Shown: positions 32,993 through 45,654, counted from the stretch's first letter. The stretch is DNA of 64,000 nt from Lytechinus variegatus (GCF_018143015.1 NC_054750.1:1097501-1161500), one strand, 5' to 3'. Made by a program: numbers and translations. The notes: a model not told the origin generated them from the letters alone.

Positions 32993-33600
32993 TTAAAGGT
33001 CAAGTCCACCTCAGAAAAATTTTGATTTGAATCAATAGAGAAAAATCAGACAAGCACAATGCTGAAAATTTCATCAAAATCGGATGTAAAATAAGAAAGT
33101 TATGACATTTCAAAGTTTTGCTTATTTTCAACAAAATAGTTATATGAACGAGCCAGTTACATCCAAATGAGAGAGTCGATGATGTCACTCACTCACTATT
33201 TCTTTTGTTTTTTATTGTTTGAATTATACAATATTTCAATTTTTACGAATTTGACGATTAGGACCTCCTTGCCTCAAGCACAAAATGTTAAAATACGGTA
33301 ATGGAATTCCACGTGTTCAGGGAGGAATGAAACTTCATTTCACATGACAATGACGAGAAAATAACAATATTTCATATAATAAACTTTTAAGAAATAGTGA
33401 GTGAGTGATATCATCAGTTCCCTCATTTGCATACCGACCGAGATGTGCATAGAACTGTTTTGTGAAATGAAGCGAAAATTCAAAATGTCATAACTTTCTT
33501 ATTTTACATCCGATTTTGATGAAATTTTCAGTGTTATGCTTGTTGAATTTTTCTCTTATTATTCAAATCAAGTTTTTGTTGGGTTAGACTTTTCCTTTAA
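32993..33600. mobile_element. AAAGGTCAAGTCCACC MITE, copy 1
   Basis: TTAAAGGTCAAGTCCACC faces GGGTTAGACTTTTCCTTTAA. Inner arms carry CATCAAAATCGGATG-AAATAAGAAAGTTATGACATTT and its complement, then ATGATGTCACTCACTCAC and its complement. Imperfect foldback of about 608 bp. Confidence 0.78.
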
Positions 33601-34351
33601 CTGCTTGCAATTCTCGCAGACTACTTGTATTTGCATGTACATGTAGTATTTGCTGATAGCAAGTTATTCTATTCACTTGTGGACATGTAATGTTCATCAA
33701 AAGATGCAATCAAAATCCTTAATATTTTGGGCTTCAAAGATCCTGTCTCTAGAGATCCATGTTTGGACCACTGTCTATGTACATATGTACACACACAAAC
33801 TAAATATTGGATCGACTTCATGATGTCTCATTACATGAGTGGTATTACAATTCAGTAGACCTGTGCATATTGTATGTGGTAGATTAGGCTTCCTATCAAC
33901 TTCCTCTCTTGGCATCTGGTCATGAATTTGCTCACCAGCATAGGAAATACATGAGAATGATAGATGATTTTTCCCTCATGTCAGCCCAAATCACCCCTAA
34001 AATTCCCCAAATTACATGCTTTGGGGCGAGCTTAATATGTTCAAAAGTTTCCCTGTAATAGATCTCCCACAAACAATATTCAAGAATATTTGGAAAATTG
34101 GTATGTAGCATACATGTATGATGTATTAACAATATAAAGAAACATTTATGGCATAACATAAACAACATTTACACAATGTACTGTATGTCATAATAATTGC
34201 ATAAGAAGTAACCGTAAAATGCAAGAAATAGGCCCCAAAATTCAGAAATTGCATCAATAATAATTAGAAAAAAAAGAACTTGTAAAGAGTAAAAATGACT
34301 TCCTATCCTTAAACACTTTATTCTGTTTCATAAAAGAAAAAATTGTGAAGA

Positions 34352-34915
34352 TTAAAGGTAATTTTAAGTTCTGTGTGAACTGAAATTTTCATCAAAATCG
34401 GATATAAAATAAGAAAGTTATGTCATTTTTAAAGTTTCGCTTCATTTCACAAAACAGTTTATATGCACATCTCGGGTGGTATGCAGATGAGGAACTGATG
34501 ACATCACTCACTCACTTTCTTTTGTATTTTGTTATATGAAATATGAAATATTTCTATTTTCTCGTCATTGCCATGTGAAATGAAGTTTTATTCCTCCCTG
34601 AACACGTGGAATTCCAAATAACATTTTGTGCTTCAGGCAAGGAGGTCCTAATCGTCGAATTCGCAAAAATTGAAATATTGTATAATTCAAACAATGAAAA
34701 ACAAAAGAAATAGTGAGTGTGTGACATCATCGACTCTCTCATTTGGATACAACTGGCTCGTTCATATATTTTGTTAAAAAGAAGCGAAACTTTGAAATGT
34801 CATATTAACTTTCTTATTTTACATCTGATTTTGATGAAATTTTCAGCATTGTGCTTGTCTGATTTTTCTTTATTGATTCAAATCAACTTTTTTCTGAGGT
34901 GGACTTGACCTTTAA
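34352..34915. mobile_element. AAAGGTCAAGTCCACC MITE, copy 2 (inverted)
   Basis: Same family as 32993-33600 in the opposite orientation, sharing the central AGGACCTCCTTGCC-GAAGCACAAAATGT segment, 750 bp away in the same inferred intron. The ends are weaker on the left. Confidence 0.75.
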
Positions 34916-34984
34916 ATTACAAGACAACAATTTGAAATCAACAACATGGATTAATTACACTTTGATGTCATCCTTTTGTTTTCT

Positions 34985-35230
34985 TTAACCCTTTGCGCAC
35001 TGATGTTGCAATTTTGCACAGTATTCCTACAATTAAATTCAACAATCATAATTAGTTTTCTCTCCTACCTTCAAATTAGATACATGTAAGCTAATGAAAA
35101 GCAATATTTCTTGGATGAAATCTACATGTATAGTATCAATGGTGCAATATGGATATTGAATTAAAGAAAGTAACATGAAAACAATGGTCATTATTATCCC
35201 CAAATATCAATTCACTGTGCAAAGAGTTAA
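34985..35230. mobile_element. MITE, TTAACCCTTTGCGCACTGA ends
   Basis: The left end is inverted as TCACTGTGCAAAGAGTTAA. Length is 246 bp; TTAA at the borders suggests a TTAA target. Confidence 0.68.
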
Positions 35231-36084
35231 ATTGATATACTTTGCATGTTATTTGTTAGTCTTACATGTATAAGGGAGTGATGAAATAAGCCCAGAATCA
35301 AGGGCTTAATTTGTACGGTGTATATTACAAAATGTCAAGTGCGTTAATTATCCATGTCATGTGAGTTTTATTGATGCTTGTCTTTATTTTAAAGGGAAAT
35401 GTACATGTATGTGTACATGTACGTTCGTTTAGATTAATACATGTACAGTACGTAAGGTGGTCTTAAGGAAAAAATGTTGATCATGCCATTTTGAATTTGG
35501 GGGAAAGGTGTCAAAATAGGGTTTTGTGGTATTGATACATTGTTCAGTCATTCAGCTCATCCAAAGGGATTAAGAATAGCCATGTTTTGAACGATTTGAA
35601 CGATTTGAAAATGTTATCAAATTTGGATGTCACTAGTTTTGCATGAATTTTATAACAAACATTTATGCAAATGAGGGCACTTAGCAAACTCAGAAATAGC
35701 TTAGTTTTTATAGCTCTATGATGTTTACTCAATCTTTCCAAACCTTCATAGTATACTTTTGAAGATTGATGTGCATACATTGTACTTCCCTTTCAGTTCT
35801 AGTCACACCCCATGAATCACACACTGTATGAATACATATTTGTTGCCCGACCTACTTGTAATTTAAAATTATTCTAAAACCTTTAATATACATGTCCTGA
35901 GATAGAAGATTTGGGGGAATCCACCCAAACACAAAGTTGAGTGAAAATAAAAAGGAGAAAATTCAAGCAAGCATTGTGCTGAAGAATTCATTGAAATGAC
36001 ATGTAATTTGTTAAAATGAGGAAGTTTTGCTATTTAAATTTTTGCTCATTGAAATGGACTAACAGACAGTTGAAAGATATTATA

Positions 36085-36250
36085 GATAGAAATAAATAAA
36101 TGAATAAGAAAGAAAGGAAGAGAGAGAAGGAACAAAAAAGAAAATAAAAAAATAAAAAAAGAAAGAAATGACTAGATATGAAAATAAGGAAGGGAGAGAG
36201 GAACAAGAAAAATGAAAAAAAAATACTACAGTACATGTTCATGTAGGGAG
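36085..36250. repeat. GAAA/GGAA-rich low-complexity tract
   Basis: Purine-only stretches (AAAGAAAGGAAGAGAGAGAAGG and similar) on the + strand. The minus-strand open frame rich in Phe/Leu/Ser is its artefact. Confidence 0.8.
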
Positions 36251-36355
36251 AAAGAATGAAAGATATTTTCTGAAGAAAAATGTTATTCATCTACCTGTAT
36301 TTAGGACTATGAATAAACCCTATTTTCCTTTTAATATTTAAATTTTCATTTGCAG

Positions 36356-36418
36356 ACATCATTTTCACCAGAGTACTATACAGTGATACCAGGCAGAGAC
36401 TGATCCAGACCACACAAG
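36356..36418 (+). other. Probable 5'-UTR exon of the large gene
   Basis: 63 nt between a strong acceptor (TTCATTTGCAG) and donor CACAAG|GTATTG. Only the +2 frame is open throughout and it has no ATG, so I read it as untranslated. Confidence 0.45.
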
Positions 36419-36534
36419 GTATTGATCTCTATATTTATGTTTTTAAAGCAAAATAAAGTAATAGTTTTCCCATCAGTCTCACAAAACTGTGAAGGAATTT
36501 CATTCTCTCATTAATTTGCAAGTTCCAAGCAGGG

Positions 36535-36805
36535 TCCAGGGAGCGATTTCTTGGGTGGGGGTGCGGAAGTTAATTCGACAAGCAAAAAAAAAAGGTTTCA
36601 CTACAAAATGAGGGTCATTTCCATTCCACAAAAACTTGACAAGCAAAAAAAAAATATTTCAACACAAAATATTTGTCTTTTTACATACATTTCTCAAATT
36701 TTACACATCTACCAGAATTCCAGGGGGTGCTGCCTATGGAAAATAATACATGCAGCATCCCCCGGGAAAAAATTGGGGGTGCTGGGGCACCCCCGCTTCC
36801 CAGGG
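36535..36805. repeat. Dispersed repeat with GACAAGCAAAAAAAAA words
   Basis: Two TTGACAAGCAAAAAAAAA-like phrases and a closing GGGGGTGCTGGGGCACCCCC. Related to 19085-19325. Confidence 0.5.
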
Positions 36806-37324
36806 CCATGATTCTAATCATTGCGAGACAGACTATCATTGTTATATAAATAATCAATATAAAAAGCACGGTAGTTCATGCATGAAAACAACTATACCTG
36901 AAAAATGAGGAAATGAATGGTTAGACTGTAAACTTTGTATTGTAAATGTTCAACTCCTTTTCTAGAAAAGGTTGTTGCGTTGTACAAATAGTACAAAGTT
37001 CATTCTCGCTTAACAAGTTAATACCTGAGGTGCTTTAATAGGTGTGCTGTTTCTATGTATTGTATGTACACAAAATTAAGTGTTTAGAGCAACATTTCAC
37101 CTATATCCTTAATATCATATAATCAAGTTGGATAGAAACTTGTAATTCAATTGAATTTGAGGAGGCTACAGTTTATAGACCATTGATCTGGATACTCTAA
37201 TTAGAAGTTAAGGTAAGAATTTTTTATTCATTAGTTCTGTTTATATTAGTTATTATTTTTTTTTAATGAAAATTTTAAAGTGTATTTTAATAATTTTGTT
37301 CCTAGACAACTTACATGTATTGTT

Positions 37325-37912
37325 TTTTGTCCCACCTGCATAGCAGAGTGAGAGTATAGGCGCCGCTTTTCCAACGGCGGCGGCGTCAACATCAAATCTT
37401 AACCTGAGGTTAAGTTTTTGAAATGACAGCATAACTTAGAAAGTATATGGACCTAGTTCATGAAACTTGGCCATAAGGTTAATCAAGTATTACTGAACTT
37501 CCTGCCTGAGTTTCATGTCACATGACCAAGGTCAAAGGTCATTTAGGGTCAATAAACTTAGACCATGTTGGGGGAATCAATATCAAAATCTTAACCTCAG
37601 GTTAAGTTTTTGAAATGTCATCATAACTTGGGCATAAGAGTAATCAAGTATCACTGAACATCCTGTGCACATTCTAGGTCACATTACCAAGGTCAAAGGT
37701 CAATGAACTTTGGCCATGTTGGGTTTTTTTGTTGAATAACCATCATACATGTATCTCTGTAAGTTTATTGGTCTAGTTCATAAAAAGTGGACATAATAGT
37801 AACCAAGTATTACTGAACATCTTGTGCAAGTTATAGTAGTTTTCAAAGTCAGCACTGCTGCTATATTGAATCACGTGATTCAGGTGAGATGGCCAGAGGC
37901 ATTCCACTTGTT
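37325..37912 (+). repeat. AAGGTCAAAGGTCA tandem repeat element, short copy
   Basis: Begins CACCTGCATAGCAGAGTGAG and GGCGCCGCTTTTCC with CGG repeats. Then come about three 150- to 170-bp units with CATAACTTAGAAAGTATATGG, CAAGTATTACTGAAC and GACCAAGGTCAAAGGTCA. It closes with CAGGTGAGATGGCCAGAGGC. Two exact AGGTCAAAGGTCA sites: 37529-37541 and 37690-37702. Confidence 0.75.
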
Positions 37913-38734
37913 ATATTTTTTAGGGCAAGGCCACTTTTCAAAAGGGCACCCATTTTACAGCACAAATTACAAAAATAAAAAAGGGCAAAACAATATAAAG
38001 GACTAAAAAGATATAAGGCCAGTTAAGGGGGCTTTGGAGCCAAGTAATTGGACTTCCAAGGAGGGGCTTTTGATGATCAGTTGGAACCGTGTTGTCGATG
38101 ATTACTTTGTTTTGTTATCATTCAAATAGGTTTATTATGAAATATAAGACTACATATCATCTCACTGCATTCTGGTTATTAAAAGAGTCTGGAACATATA
38201 AAAGAGTTCATGACTGGGGCTGTGCTATTCAATAAAAATCTGTAAAAGTTATATACACCTGTTGTCAGGAATATTTTCATATTATTAAAAACGGGGAAAT
38301 CCCATTTGAGTGGTTTGTGTTGACATGAATTCAAAGTGATATATCCTACTCTCACAATTATGCCAAAGAATACATTTTTAAAAACTATGAAGTGCCATGC
38401 ATTGTACTGTATGCCACATTCGAGAGACAATAACAAGCCGGGTTCTATACAAATATTTACTGTACGGTTTGTACCAGTATGAACAAGACAAAAAAAGAGG
38501 ATGTTGCCAAAGGGGAGCAGAAATAAGCATTGAGAGACAGAATTTTTATCCTGGTATTGCATTGCAATTTGCTCCATGGTTTTAATTTTTTTTTTTGTAG
38601 CCATTTTTTATATAGAGTTGTACAAGACTTTTTATAAATAGAGCCTTCCTCTTAGTATGTACATGTATGACCAAAAATACAAAATCAAATTTGTGGTTCC
38701 CAGGAGAGATGTATGTATACAGTCTACATTCACG

Positions 38735-38940
38735 AGTGGATACCATGCGTGACAAAAAAAAAACACCTGCGTACCTGTATGTACATGTAACGTATTCAAA
38801 AACACTATAATAAAGAAAAAGGGTATCTATTTTGCTAGCAAAGCTACATGTTTAGGGTCAAATTTTGTGAGGGTAATATAAAGATATCATAAGGTAATAA
38901 AAAATAAAAGGATGTACTTTTTGCCCCAACAGTCAACACT
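38735..38940 (-). mobile_element. Truncated CACGAGTGGATACC element (third copy)
   Basis: Retains ACGAGTGGATACCATGCGTG and AGGATGTACTTTTTGCCCCAA, in reverse order relative to 17995-18566. The other end is missing. Confidence 0.6.
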
Positions 38941-39404
38941 ATAACGCTTTATAAAAGTTTTACTATGTTTATACTTCCACATGTACAAGTAGATAGGTGA
39001 CTGACATTAGGAGTGGGAGTGACTTTTGGGATTTGTTTTACACTCATCTGTAGAAGGTTTTATGGTGTGATATATTATGGGGGAAATTCCCCAATATAGA
39101 ACTTAAATTTTGTTTACTTTGGAAGTCATTAGATGCTGACCTGGAAATTGCTTTTCATAGTATGCAAAAGCTGGAATACAAGTATATTACATGTAATCAT
39201 TTGTATATAATATATTTTCTTGTCCGTCAAAAACGCTGTAGGGAATCCCCAAATTAAAGGGATTTCAAACTACTACCTCAGGAAGTGGGCTGGGATGAGG
39301 GGGGGGGGTAGATTTATGTCTTGAATCAAATATTGGTAATATTGATATATGAAATTGAAGGATTGAAGATCATTGTACTTTGGGTTTGAAAGTTGTTGTT
39401 TTTT

Positions 39405-40520
39405 GTCTCACCTGCGAAGCAAAGTGAGACTATAGGCGCCGCTTTTCCGACGGCGACGGCGGCGGCGGCGGCGTCAACATCAAATCTTAACCTGAGGTTA
39501 AGTTTTTGAAATGATGTCATAACTTAGAAAGTATATGGACCTAGTTAATAAAACTTGGCCATAAGGTTAATCAAGTATTACTGAACATCCTATTAGAGTT
39601 TCATGTCACATGACCAAGGTCAAAGGTCATTTAGGGTCAATGAACTTAGACCATGTTGGAGGATTCAACATCGAAATCTTAACCTGAGGTGAAGTTTTTG
39701 AAATGTCATCATAACTTAGAAAATATATGGACCTAGTTCATGAAACTTGGACATAAGGTAAATCAAGTATCACTGAACATCCTGCATGAGTTTCACGTCA
39801 CATGACCAAGGTCAAAGGTCATTTAGGGTCAATGAACTTTGGCCGAATTGGGGATATCTGTTGAATTCCCATCTTAACTTTGAAAGTTTATGGATCTGAT
39901 TCATGAAACTTGGACATAATAGTAATCAAGCATCACTCTAAATTTTGTGCAAGTTTCAGGTCTCATGATTAAGGTCAAAGGTCATTTAGGGTCAATGAAC
40001 TTTGGTCGAATCGGGGGTATCTGTTGAATTACCATCATAACTTTGAAAGTTTATTGGTCTAGTTCATTAAACTTGGACATTAGAGTAATCAAGTATCACT
40101 GAACATCCTGTGCGCGTTTCAGGTCACATGACCAAGGTCAAAGGTCAATGAACTTTGGCAGAATTGGGTGTATCTGTTGAATTACCATCATAACTTTAAA
40201 AGTTTATGGATCTGATTCATGAAACTTGTACATAAGAGTAATCAAGTATCACTGAACATCCTGTTCGAGTTTCAGGTCACATGATCAAGGTCAAAGGTCA
40301 TGTAAGGTCAATGAACTTTGGCCATGTTGGGTTTTTTTTGTTGAATAACCATCATATCTCTGTAATTTTATTGGTCTTGTTCATAAAAAGTGGACATAAG
40401 AGTAACCATGTATCACTGAACATCTTGTGCAAGTTAGAGTAGTATTCAAAGTCAGCACTGCTGCTATATTGAACCGCGTGATGCAGGTGAGACGGCCAGA
40501 GGCATTCCACTTGTTTGTTG
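39405..40520 (+). repeat. AAGGTCAAAGGTCA tandem repeat element, long copy
   Basis: Same architecture as 37325-37912 with about six units: a CACCTGCGAAGC start, GGCGCCGCTTTTCC, a (GGC)n run at 39456-39470, then units closed by CAGGTGAGACGGCCAGAGGC. Five exact AGGTCAAAGGTCA sites start at 39617, 39809, 39972, 40135 and 40288. Confidence 0.78.
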
Positions 40521-41526
40521 TTGAAATAGAATCAAAATTGATTGGTGAAACATGACAATCAGGCACCAAAAACATTTCTGTAAAAGTATGAACTTTAAAT
40601 GGACTTTGCCCTTAATATTCCCAACATTTGTTTGGTCTTGGTGGTGAAATAATTTACACATATACTGTTTAATTCAGCTTGTAATGTGCTTACAGTACAA
40701 GTAGTACTACATGTACATGTATATAACCACAAAACTGAATGCATGAAGTTCACAGCCTTCTGTGTTAAAACTCTGCACACTGTACATCATTTCACCTTTG
40801 ATTGTAAAATCCTTTTGACATTACTCAGATTTTAAAAGCATTTTACTTCCTCAAACTCATCGGGCTAACAATAACAGCATGGTTCAAACTTTGAAGTGTC
40901 TCTAACGGTACTGCACACATGGAATCATGGGATAACATATGTACATTGTAATGGCCGAGGGGGGATTTCTTGATGTAGGCCCTAATATGTCGATCTCACT
41001 TGACAACATAGAATCTCCATTCAGTTCTCGTTTTCTTGTGTGCAGATGATTTTAGATACCGGTACTGGTAAATTGGGGTTCTGTCAGATTACAGTATGAT
41101 TAGGAAGAATAATAGTTGTTGAAATTCAACTGATTTGTTTAATTAATAACTCTTGATCATGTTTTTTTTTATTCATATATATATTCTTGCTGATAAGAGT
41201 TGAAAATTCTTTTTCATTTTAATTATGAGGATCAATATGGTCGGCTTTTTCATTGATTGTACATAATTCCTACATGTATAGTATGTAAAAGTGCAACAGT
41301 TATTTAAAAAGGTATGATGAAGACAGCATTTTTTACAGTGTGTGGGCCTACATACATTAAAAACAAGAACAATCAGTGTTCAAGTTTTGGGATGAAGTTC
41401 AAGAGATAAGTATTGGTTTCACTTTCCACACAATCATGCAAACTTATTTTATAGCTTGGGCAATTATTAGTTTTACTCATGAGATATCTTCACATATTTT
41501 TTTTTTCATTTTTTTATTAATTCCAG

Positions 41527-41630
41527 GCAACTTTACAGTGTAGCCCCTTGGATGACAAAAGGATTTCTTGTTTCGAAAGAGAGCTCTCATAGCTTCCAAA
41601 TGCTGCAGTTCTAACTACATCTGATTTTCT
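41527..41630 (+). other. Possible alternative 5'-UTR exon
   Basis: A T-rich tract and TTAATTCCAG give a good acceptor at 41526. TTTTCT|GTGAGG is a fair donor at 41630. All three frames have stops or lack a start, so it is non-coding if real. Confidence 0.25.
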
Positions 41631-41659
41631 GTGAGGTTTGTACATGTATTAAGAGGCAT

Positions 41660-42149
41660 ACATTCGTAATTCAGAAGCTTCGTTATTCCGAAGGTTCGGA
41701 TATTCTGAAGATCCGTTATTCCCAAAGTTTGTATTTCCGAAGGTTCGTAATTCCGAAGGTTCATTTGTCTGAAAACGAAGTGAGGTTCGTTAATCCGAAA
41801 ACGAAATGAGGTTTGTAATTCCGAAGGTTCGTTAGTCCGAAAACAAAATGATTAACGAACATTATTTCTTTTTTGGACTAACGAACCTTCAGAACAACAA
41901 ACTTTATTTCGTTTTCGGATTAACAAACCTTCGGAACAACAAACCTTACTTCGTTTTCGGATTAACAAACCTTCGGAACATTGAACCTTATTTCGTTTTC
42001 GGATTATCGAACCTTCGGAATAATGTTTTAAAGTTTGGATTAACGAACCCTTTTATGTTTTCAGATTAACAAACATCGAGGTATAGGCAATTTACGTGTT
42101 TCGGAATTACGAACCTTCGGAATAAAGAACCTTCGGAATTACGAAGTGT
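41660..42149. repeat. TTCCGAAGGTTCG foldback satellite
   Basis: The left half repeats AATTCCGAAGGTTCGTTA, the right half its complement TAACGAACCTTCGGAATT. The termini ACATTCGTAATTC and GAATTACGAAGTGT are inverted. GAAAACGAA-type spacers also invert. The open frame at 41848-42069 (repeating FVFGLTNLRNN) only mirrors the DNA repeat. Confidence 0.85.
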
Positions 42150-42544
42150 AACAATATTAAGACATATTTATCACACCATTTTGTTCTATTTTTACATACA
42201 TGTATTTATCAATTTCTTTACTTTTATTTTCTGTACATGCTGTTGACATTTTCACATGTACATCCTGCTCAGCATAGCTCCATGTCATCATCATGGAAGA
42301 AAAAAAAGGGGGGAGATGTTCAAAATCCAGTTTGAAAGATACTGAGGCTGATTAAAGTTATTACAAGGTTCCCTGTAATTACCAAAGTACATGTAAATAT
42401 ACATGTACACTGTATCTGTACATGTAGGCCTCTCCTGCTGTCCCATGACACAAGGAAGCAACTTACTCTGATTTTTGTTCAATATTGGCCTTTTTTTCTT
42501 CAAGATCTTGTTCTGTCTGAGTCCACTTGATGCACTATCAAAGG

Positions 42545-43058
42545 GGAAGAGTGCCCTTACGGAAAGTTGTAAAAATAACAGAAAAAAATTAATAAAGGTT
42601 TGAGGAAAATGCTCCATTAAAGATTAAGAAAATTATAATTTTAAGTTTTAGATATGTGATGTCATAAAGCAGCAGCTGCCCCATTTGTTATGCAATATAA
42701 AATGCATGAATTTCATTTCTTTTTAGTGGTTAGTGATGACTTGTTTTTTTTTCTTTTTAGGAGCGGGTGTGAAATGATTTTTCTATCGATATACTGACGT
42801 TATAATGAAAAGACATTTTCTATTTTTGAGAAAATGACATTTACTTGATGTTTTTTCATACGATACATCATACACGTACGAAAGCTGCTCGCATATAACG
42901 TCACAAATCAAATACCGGTAGTTAAAGTTCTAATAACTTTCTTATTCTTTGATGGGTTTCCTCAAGCCTTTACCAATATTTTAAAATATTTTTTCAGCTA
43001 TTATTTCAATAAAGCCTTTTGTCAGGGCAAACTTCCCGTTTGAAAGGAATAGGAGTCA
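42545..43058. mobile_element. Foldback MITE with central GATGTCA and CAGCTG, copy 2
   Basis: The left part (AGTTGTAAAAATAACAG, AAGGTTTGAGGAAAATG, ATGTGATGTCATAA) matches the complement of its right part and the copy at 59425-59939. Ends near CAAACTTCCCGTTTGAAAGG. Confidence 0.6.
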
Positions 43059-43196
43059 CATTATCCCCAATTCCTGAAAAAGTAACATTTCAGAAGCAAG
43101 TAACGCAAAAAGGTAAAATCAGAAACATATTTTCCTCATTTACTGAGAAAACAATTCCACAGAGTTGACTCGCTTGTCAAAGGAAAATAGCATTAC

Positions 43197-43920
43197 CACT
43201 TTAAAGATAAATTCCAGTTCTGGTAACACGATCTCAAAATGACTTTTTACAGAATCTAATATACTAATAATGACCACCCAAGTGTCTGTTTGTAAGAATA
43301 AAAAATATGTGCCAAAGCATTCTGGAAGAAATTGTGTAATTGCTGAGAAATAAGCAAAATAAAGGCGGATTCGGTCACTTCCGTCGGGTCTTTATTCCAG
43401 CAATAATAATACACTGTCCCACGTGTGCCTATAATAATAATAATATAGGGTATTTATATTGCGCACATATCCACCTTGTTAGGTGCTCAAGGCGCTCCTA
43501 TATTACCCGGCTAAGCTAGGCATTCATAGCGCACACAGCTTCTTGAGGAATTACTTCCTACCGGTACCCATTTACCTCACCTGGGTTGAGTGCAGCACAC
43601 TGTGGATAAGTTTCTTGCTGAAGGAATTTATGCCATGGCTGGGATTCGAACCCGCGACCCTCTGTTTCAAAGTCCGAAGACTAATCCACTCGGCCACAAT
43701 GCTCCACATCTGTGTTGGTGATCTTCAGTGTGAACATTTTTCAGCGTAGATTTCAAGATTTCACACAAAGTTCAGTTTATGTATTAACTGTACCAGATCT
43801 ACAAAAATGTAGATCCTCGATGATATACTGACAATTAAGCCTGGTCTTACAGACTTTCTCATGAAATCAGTGTGTACTGCAACTACTGGCATTTCTCATT
43901 AATAGAAATCTACCAAAGCT
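43197..43920 (-). mobile_element. TTAAAGA-AAATTCCAGT MITE, copy 1, SINE-interrupted
   Basis: Reverse-oriented relative of 45246-45653: TTTAAAGATAAATTCCAGTT at the left, ACTGGCATTTCTCATTAA at the right, with the shared interior GACGGAAGTGACCGAG-type segment. A SINE occupies 43433-43706. Confidence 0.72.
43433..43706 (-). mobile_element. tRNA-derived SINE (minus), nested
   Basis: Starts (in + coordinates) with its ATT-rich tail TAATAATAATAT, then CTCAAGGCGCTCC, CACCTGGGTTGAGTGCAGCA and the B-box GGGATTCGAACCC, ending at the tRNA-like 5' end GGCCACAATGCTCC. Nested in the MITE above. Confidence 0.85.
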
Positions 43921-44111
43921 TATATCAAAGTGCTATTTCATACAATGTTTTTAGTAGTTATTTTGATCTATAAAGCAATACAGTTTTATTATTAGCGTGA
44001 GAGCATAGAAGCTGCTGTCCAAGGTCAGATTTAATCCAAAAGTTCATGCATTTTGTGTAAACATTCCCAAAGTAAAACAGGAGTGTTTAATCAAGGAGAT
44101 ACCACAGTTAA

Positions 44112-44567
44112 ACCCTGTTCTCATTACCGCTACTTTTATTTTCTTGTGGAAACTAGTTTAATTTGTAATGAGAATGGTCAAAGCGGCCTTGGAAACGATT
44201 TTCCAAACAAGTTCGGAAAACCACCTCGCGATGTAGTTTTCAAGATCGCTTTGTCATTTTTAAGTGGTTTTTAGTTTTTGTGAGGACACAATCGTTCTTC
44301 GAAAAGCAATCTTCGTACATTTTGAGTGCGCTACTCTACACACTGTAGAATGTCTACACTGTGGTTTAAAGTTTGCGGGAAACGTGTCACCCCCACTGAG
44401 AGCATTTCCATAGCAACAAGGCCAGTTTACGTAAAGTGGTTTTGAAAACCACCTTTGGGTGATCAAATGGGAATGCTAGTAAAGCAATCTTCCAAACTGG
44501 TATCAAGATCTGATTTCCAGTAACTAGTTTTAATAGTTTTAATAATTTATGAGAACGGTGTTTATTA
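44112..44567. mobile_element. Foldback, TGTTCTCATTACCG ends
   Basis: TGTTCTCATTACCGCTACTT faces TTTATGAGAACGGTG. Inner words AACTAGTTT and GGTTTTGAAAACC/GGTTTTC invert. A fragment of the same family lies at 45785-45910 (ACGGTTCTCATCAC, GTAAACTAGTTTTACG). Confidence 0.55.
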
Positions 44568-45245
44568 GTTACTCTCGGCTGGCTTTGAAACCGTGGCTTC
44601 CAAATTGTTCAAGAGGAAATGAGGTCAGAGAATACACTGTAATTCACCTTGGGTTTTGGCATGGGAGAATGGCTGTGTATGGGAAATAACCATGATTCTA
44701 TTGCGATTGAATCTGAATTTTAGTGAATGGTGAGAGAGGTTGATCAAACTGAAAGGAAGTCTAGCATCCTATTTACGATGTCACATCACATCAGGAAAGG
44801 TATACCACTCAATAGTTGTTTAAGTCATGTCGAACAATGCGTAGACTTGTTAGGTTTTGGGTGTTTTCCCCTCTGATTTTCGACTGGAAAGCTTTCTAAA
44901 GAAAATGTTATATTTAAAAACATGTACATGTACATGTAGGTATATTATTGCATAATTCATGTACAGTACAAACACTGTCAACAATCTGACACATACATGG
45001 AAATGTACATGTATATTGATTTATTATTCAAAGTTCTGTAAAAAAAATAATGCTTAGAAAGTCTCACTTTGTGATAAACATATCTCGATAATAATTGACA
45101 CCACAGAATGAATTATATTAATACTGCAATATCATCCACCAAGGCACCAACTAATCACTTTTAACAGATATTGTTATGGGTACATGTACATGAAATTGCT
45201 ATATACATGTAAGCTTTAAGTTACATCTTGTGGGGTCTTCATGTC

Positions 45246-45653
45246 TTAAAGAGAAATGCCAGTAGTTGCAATAAACACTGATTTCATGAGAAAGTCTGTA
45301 AAACCAGGCTTAATTGTCAGTATATCATCAAGGATCTTGATCTGGTACAGTTACATAAACTGAACTTTGTGAAATCTTGAAATCCACGCTGAAAAATGTT
45401 CACACTGAAGATCACCAACACAGATAGGCACACGTGGGACAGTGTATTATTATTGCTGGAATAAAGACCCGACGGAAGTGACCGAGTCCACGCTTATTTT
45501 GCTTATTTCTCAGCAATTAAACAATTTCTTCCAGAATCCTGTGGCACATATTTTTTATTCATTCAAACAGACACTTGGGTGGTCATTATATTAGATTCTG
45601 TAAAAAGTCATTTTGAGATCGTTATTAACCAGAACTGGAATTTGTCTTTAATG
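45246..45653 (+). mobile_element. TTAAAGA-AAATTCCAGT MITE, copy 2
   Basis: Uninterrupted 408-bp copy: CTTAAAGAGAAATGCCAGTA at the left, CCAGAACTGGAATTTGTCTT at the right, so the copy itself has imperfect inverted ends. It pairs with copy 1, 1.3 kb away, over its full length. Confidence 0.75.
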
Positions 45654-45654
45654 T

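Noticed and set aside
36030..36290. Phe/Leu/Ser-rich minus-strand open frame resembling a multi-pass protein
   Set aside because: Low-complexity translation of a GAAA-rich tract.
41848..42069. Open frame encoding a repeating FVFGLTNLRNN-like peptide
   Set aside because: The peptide repeat is the direct translation of the TTCCGAAGGTTCG DNA satellite; no start context, splice support or domain.
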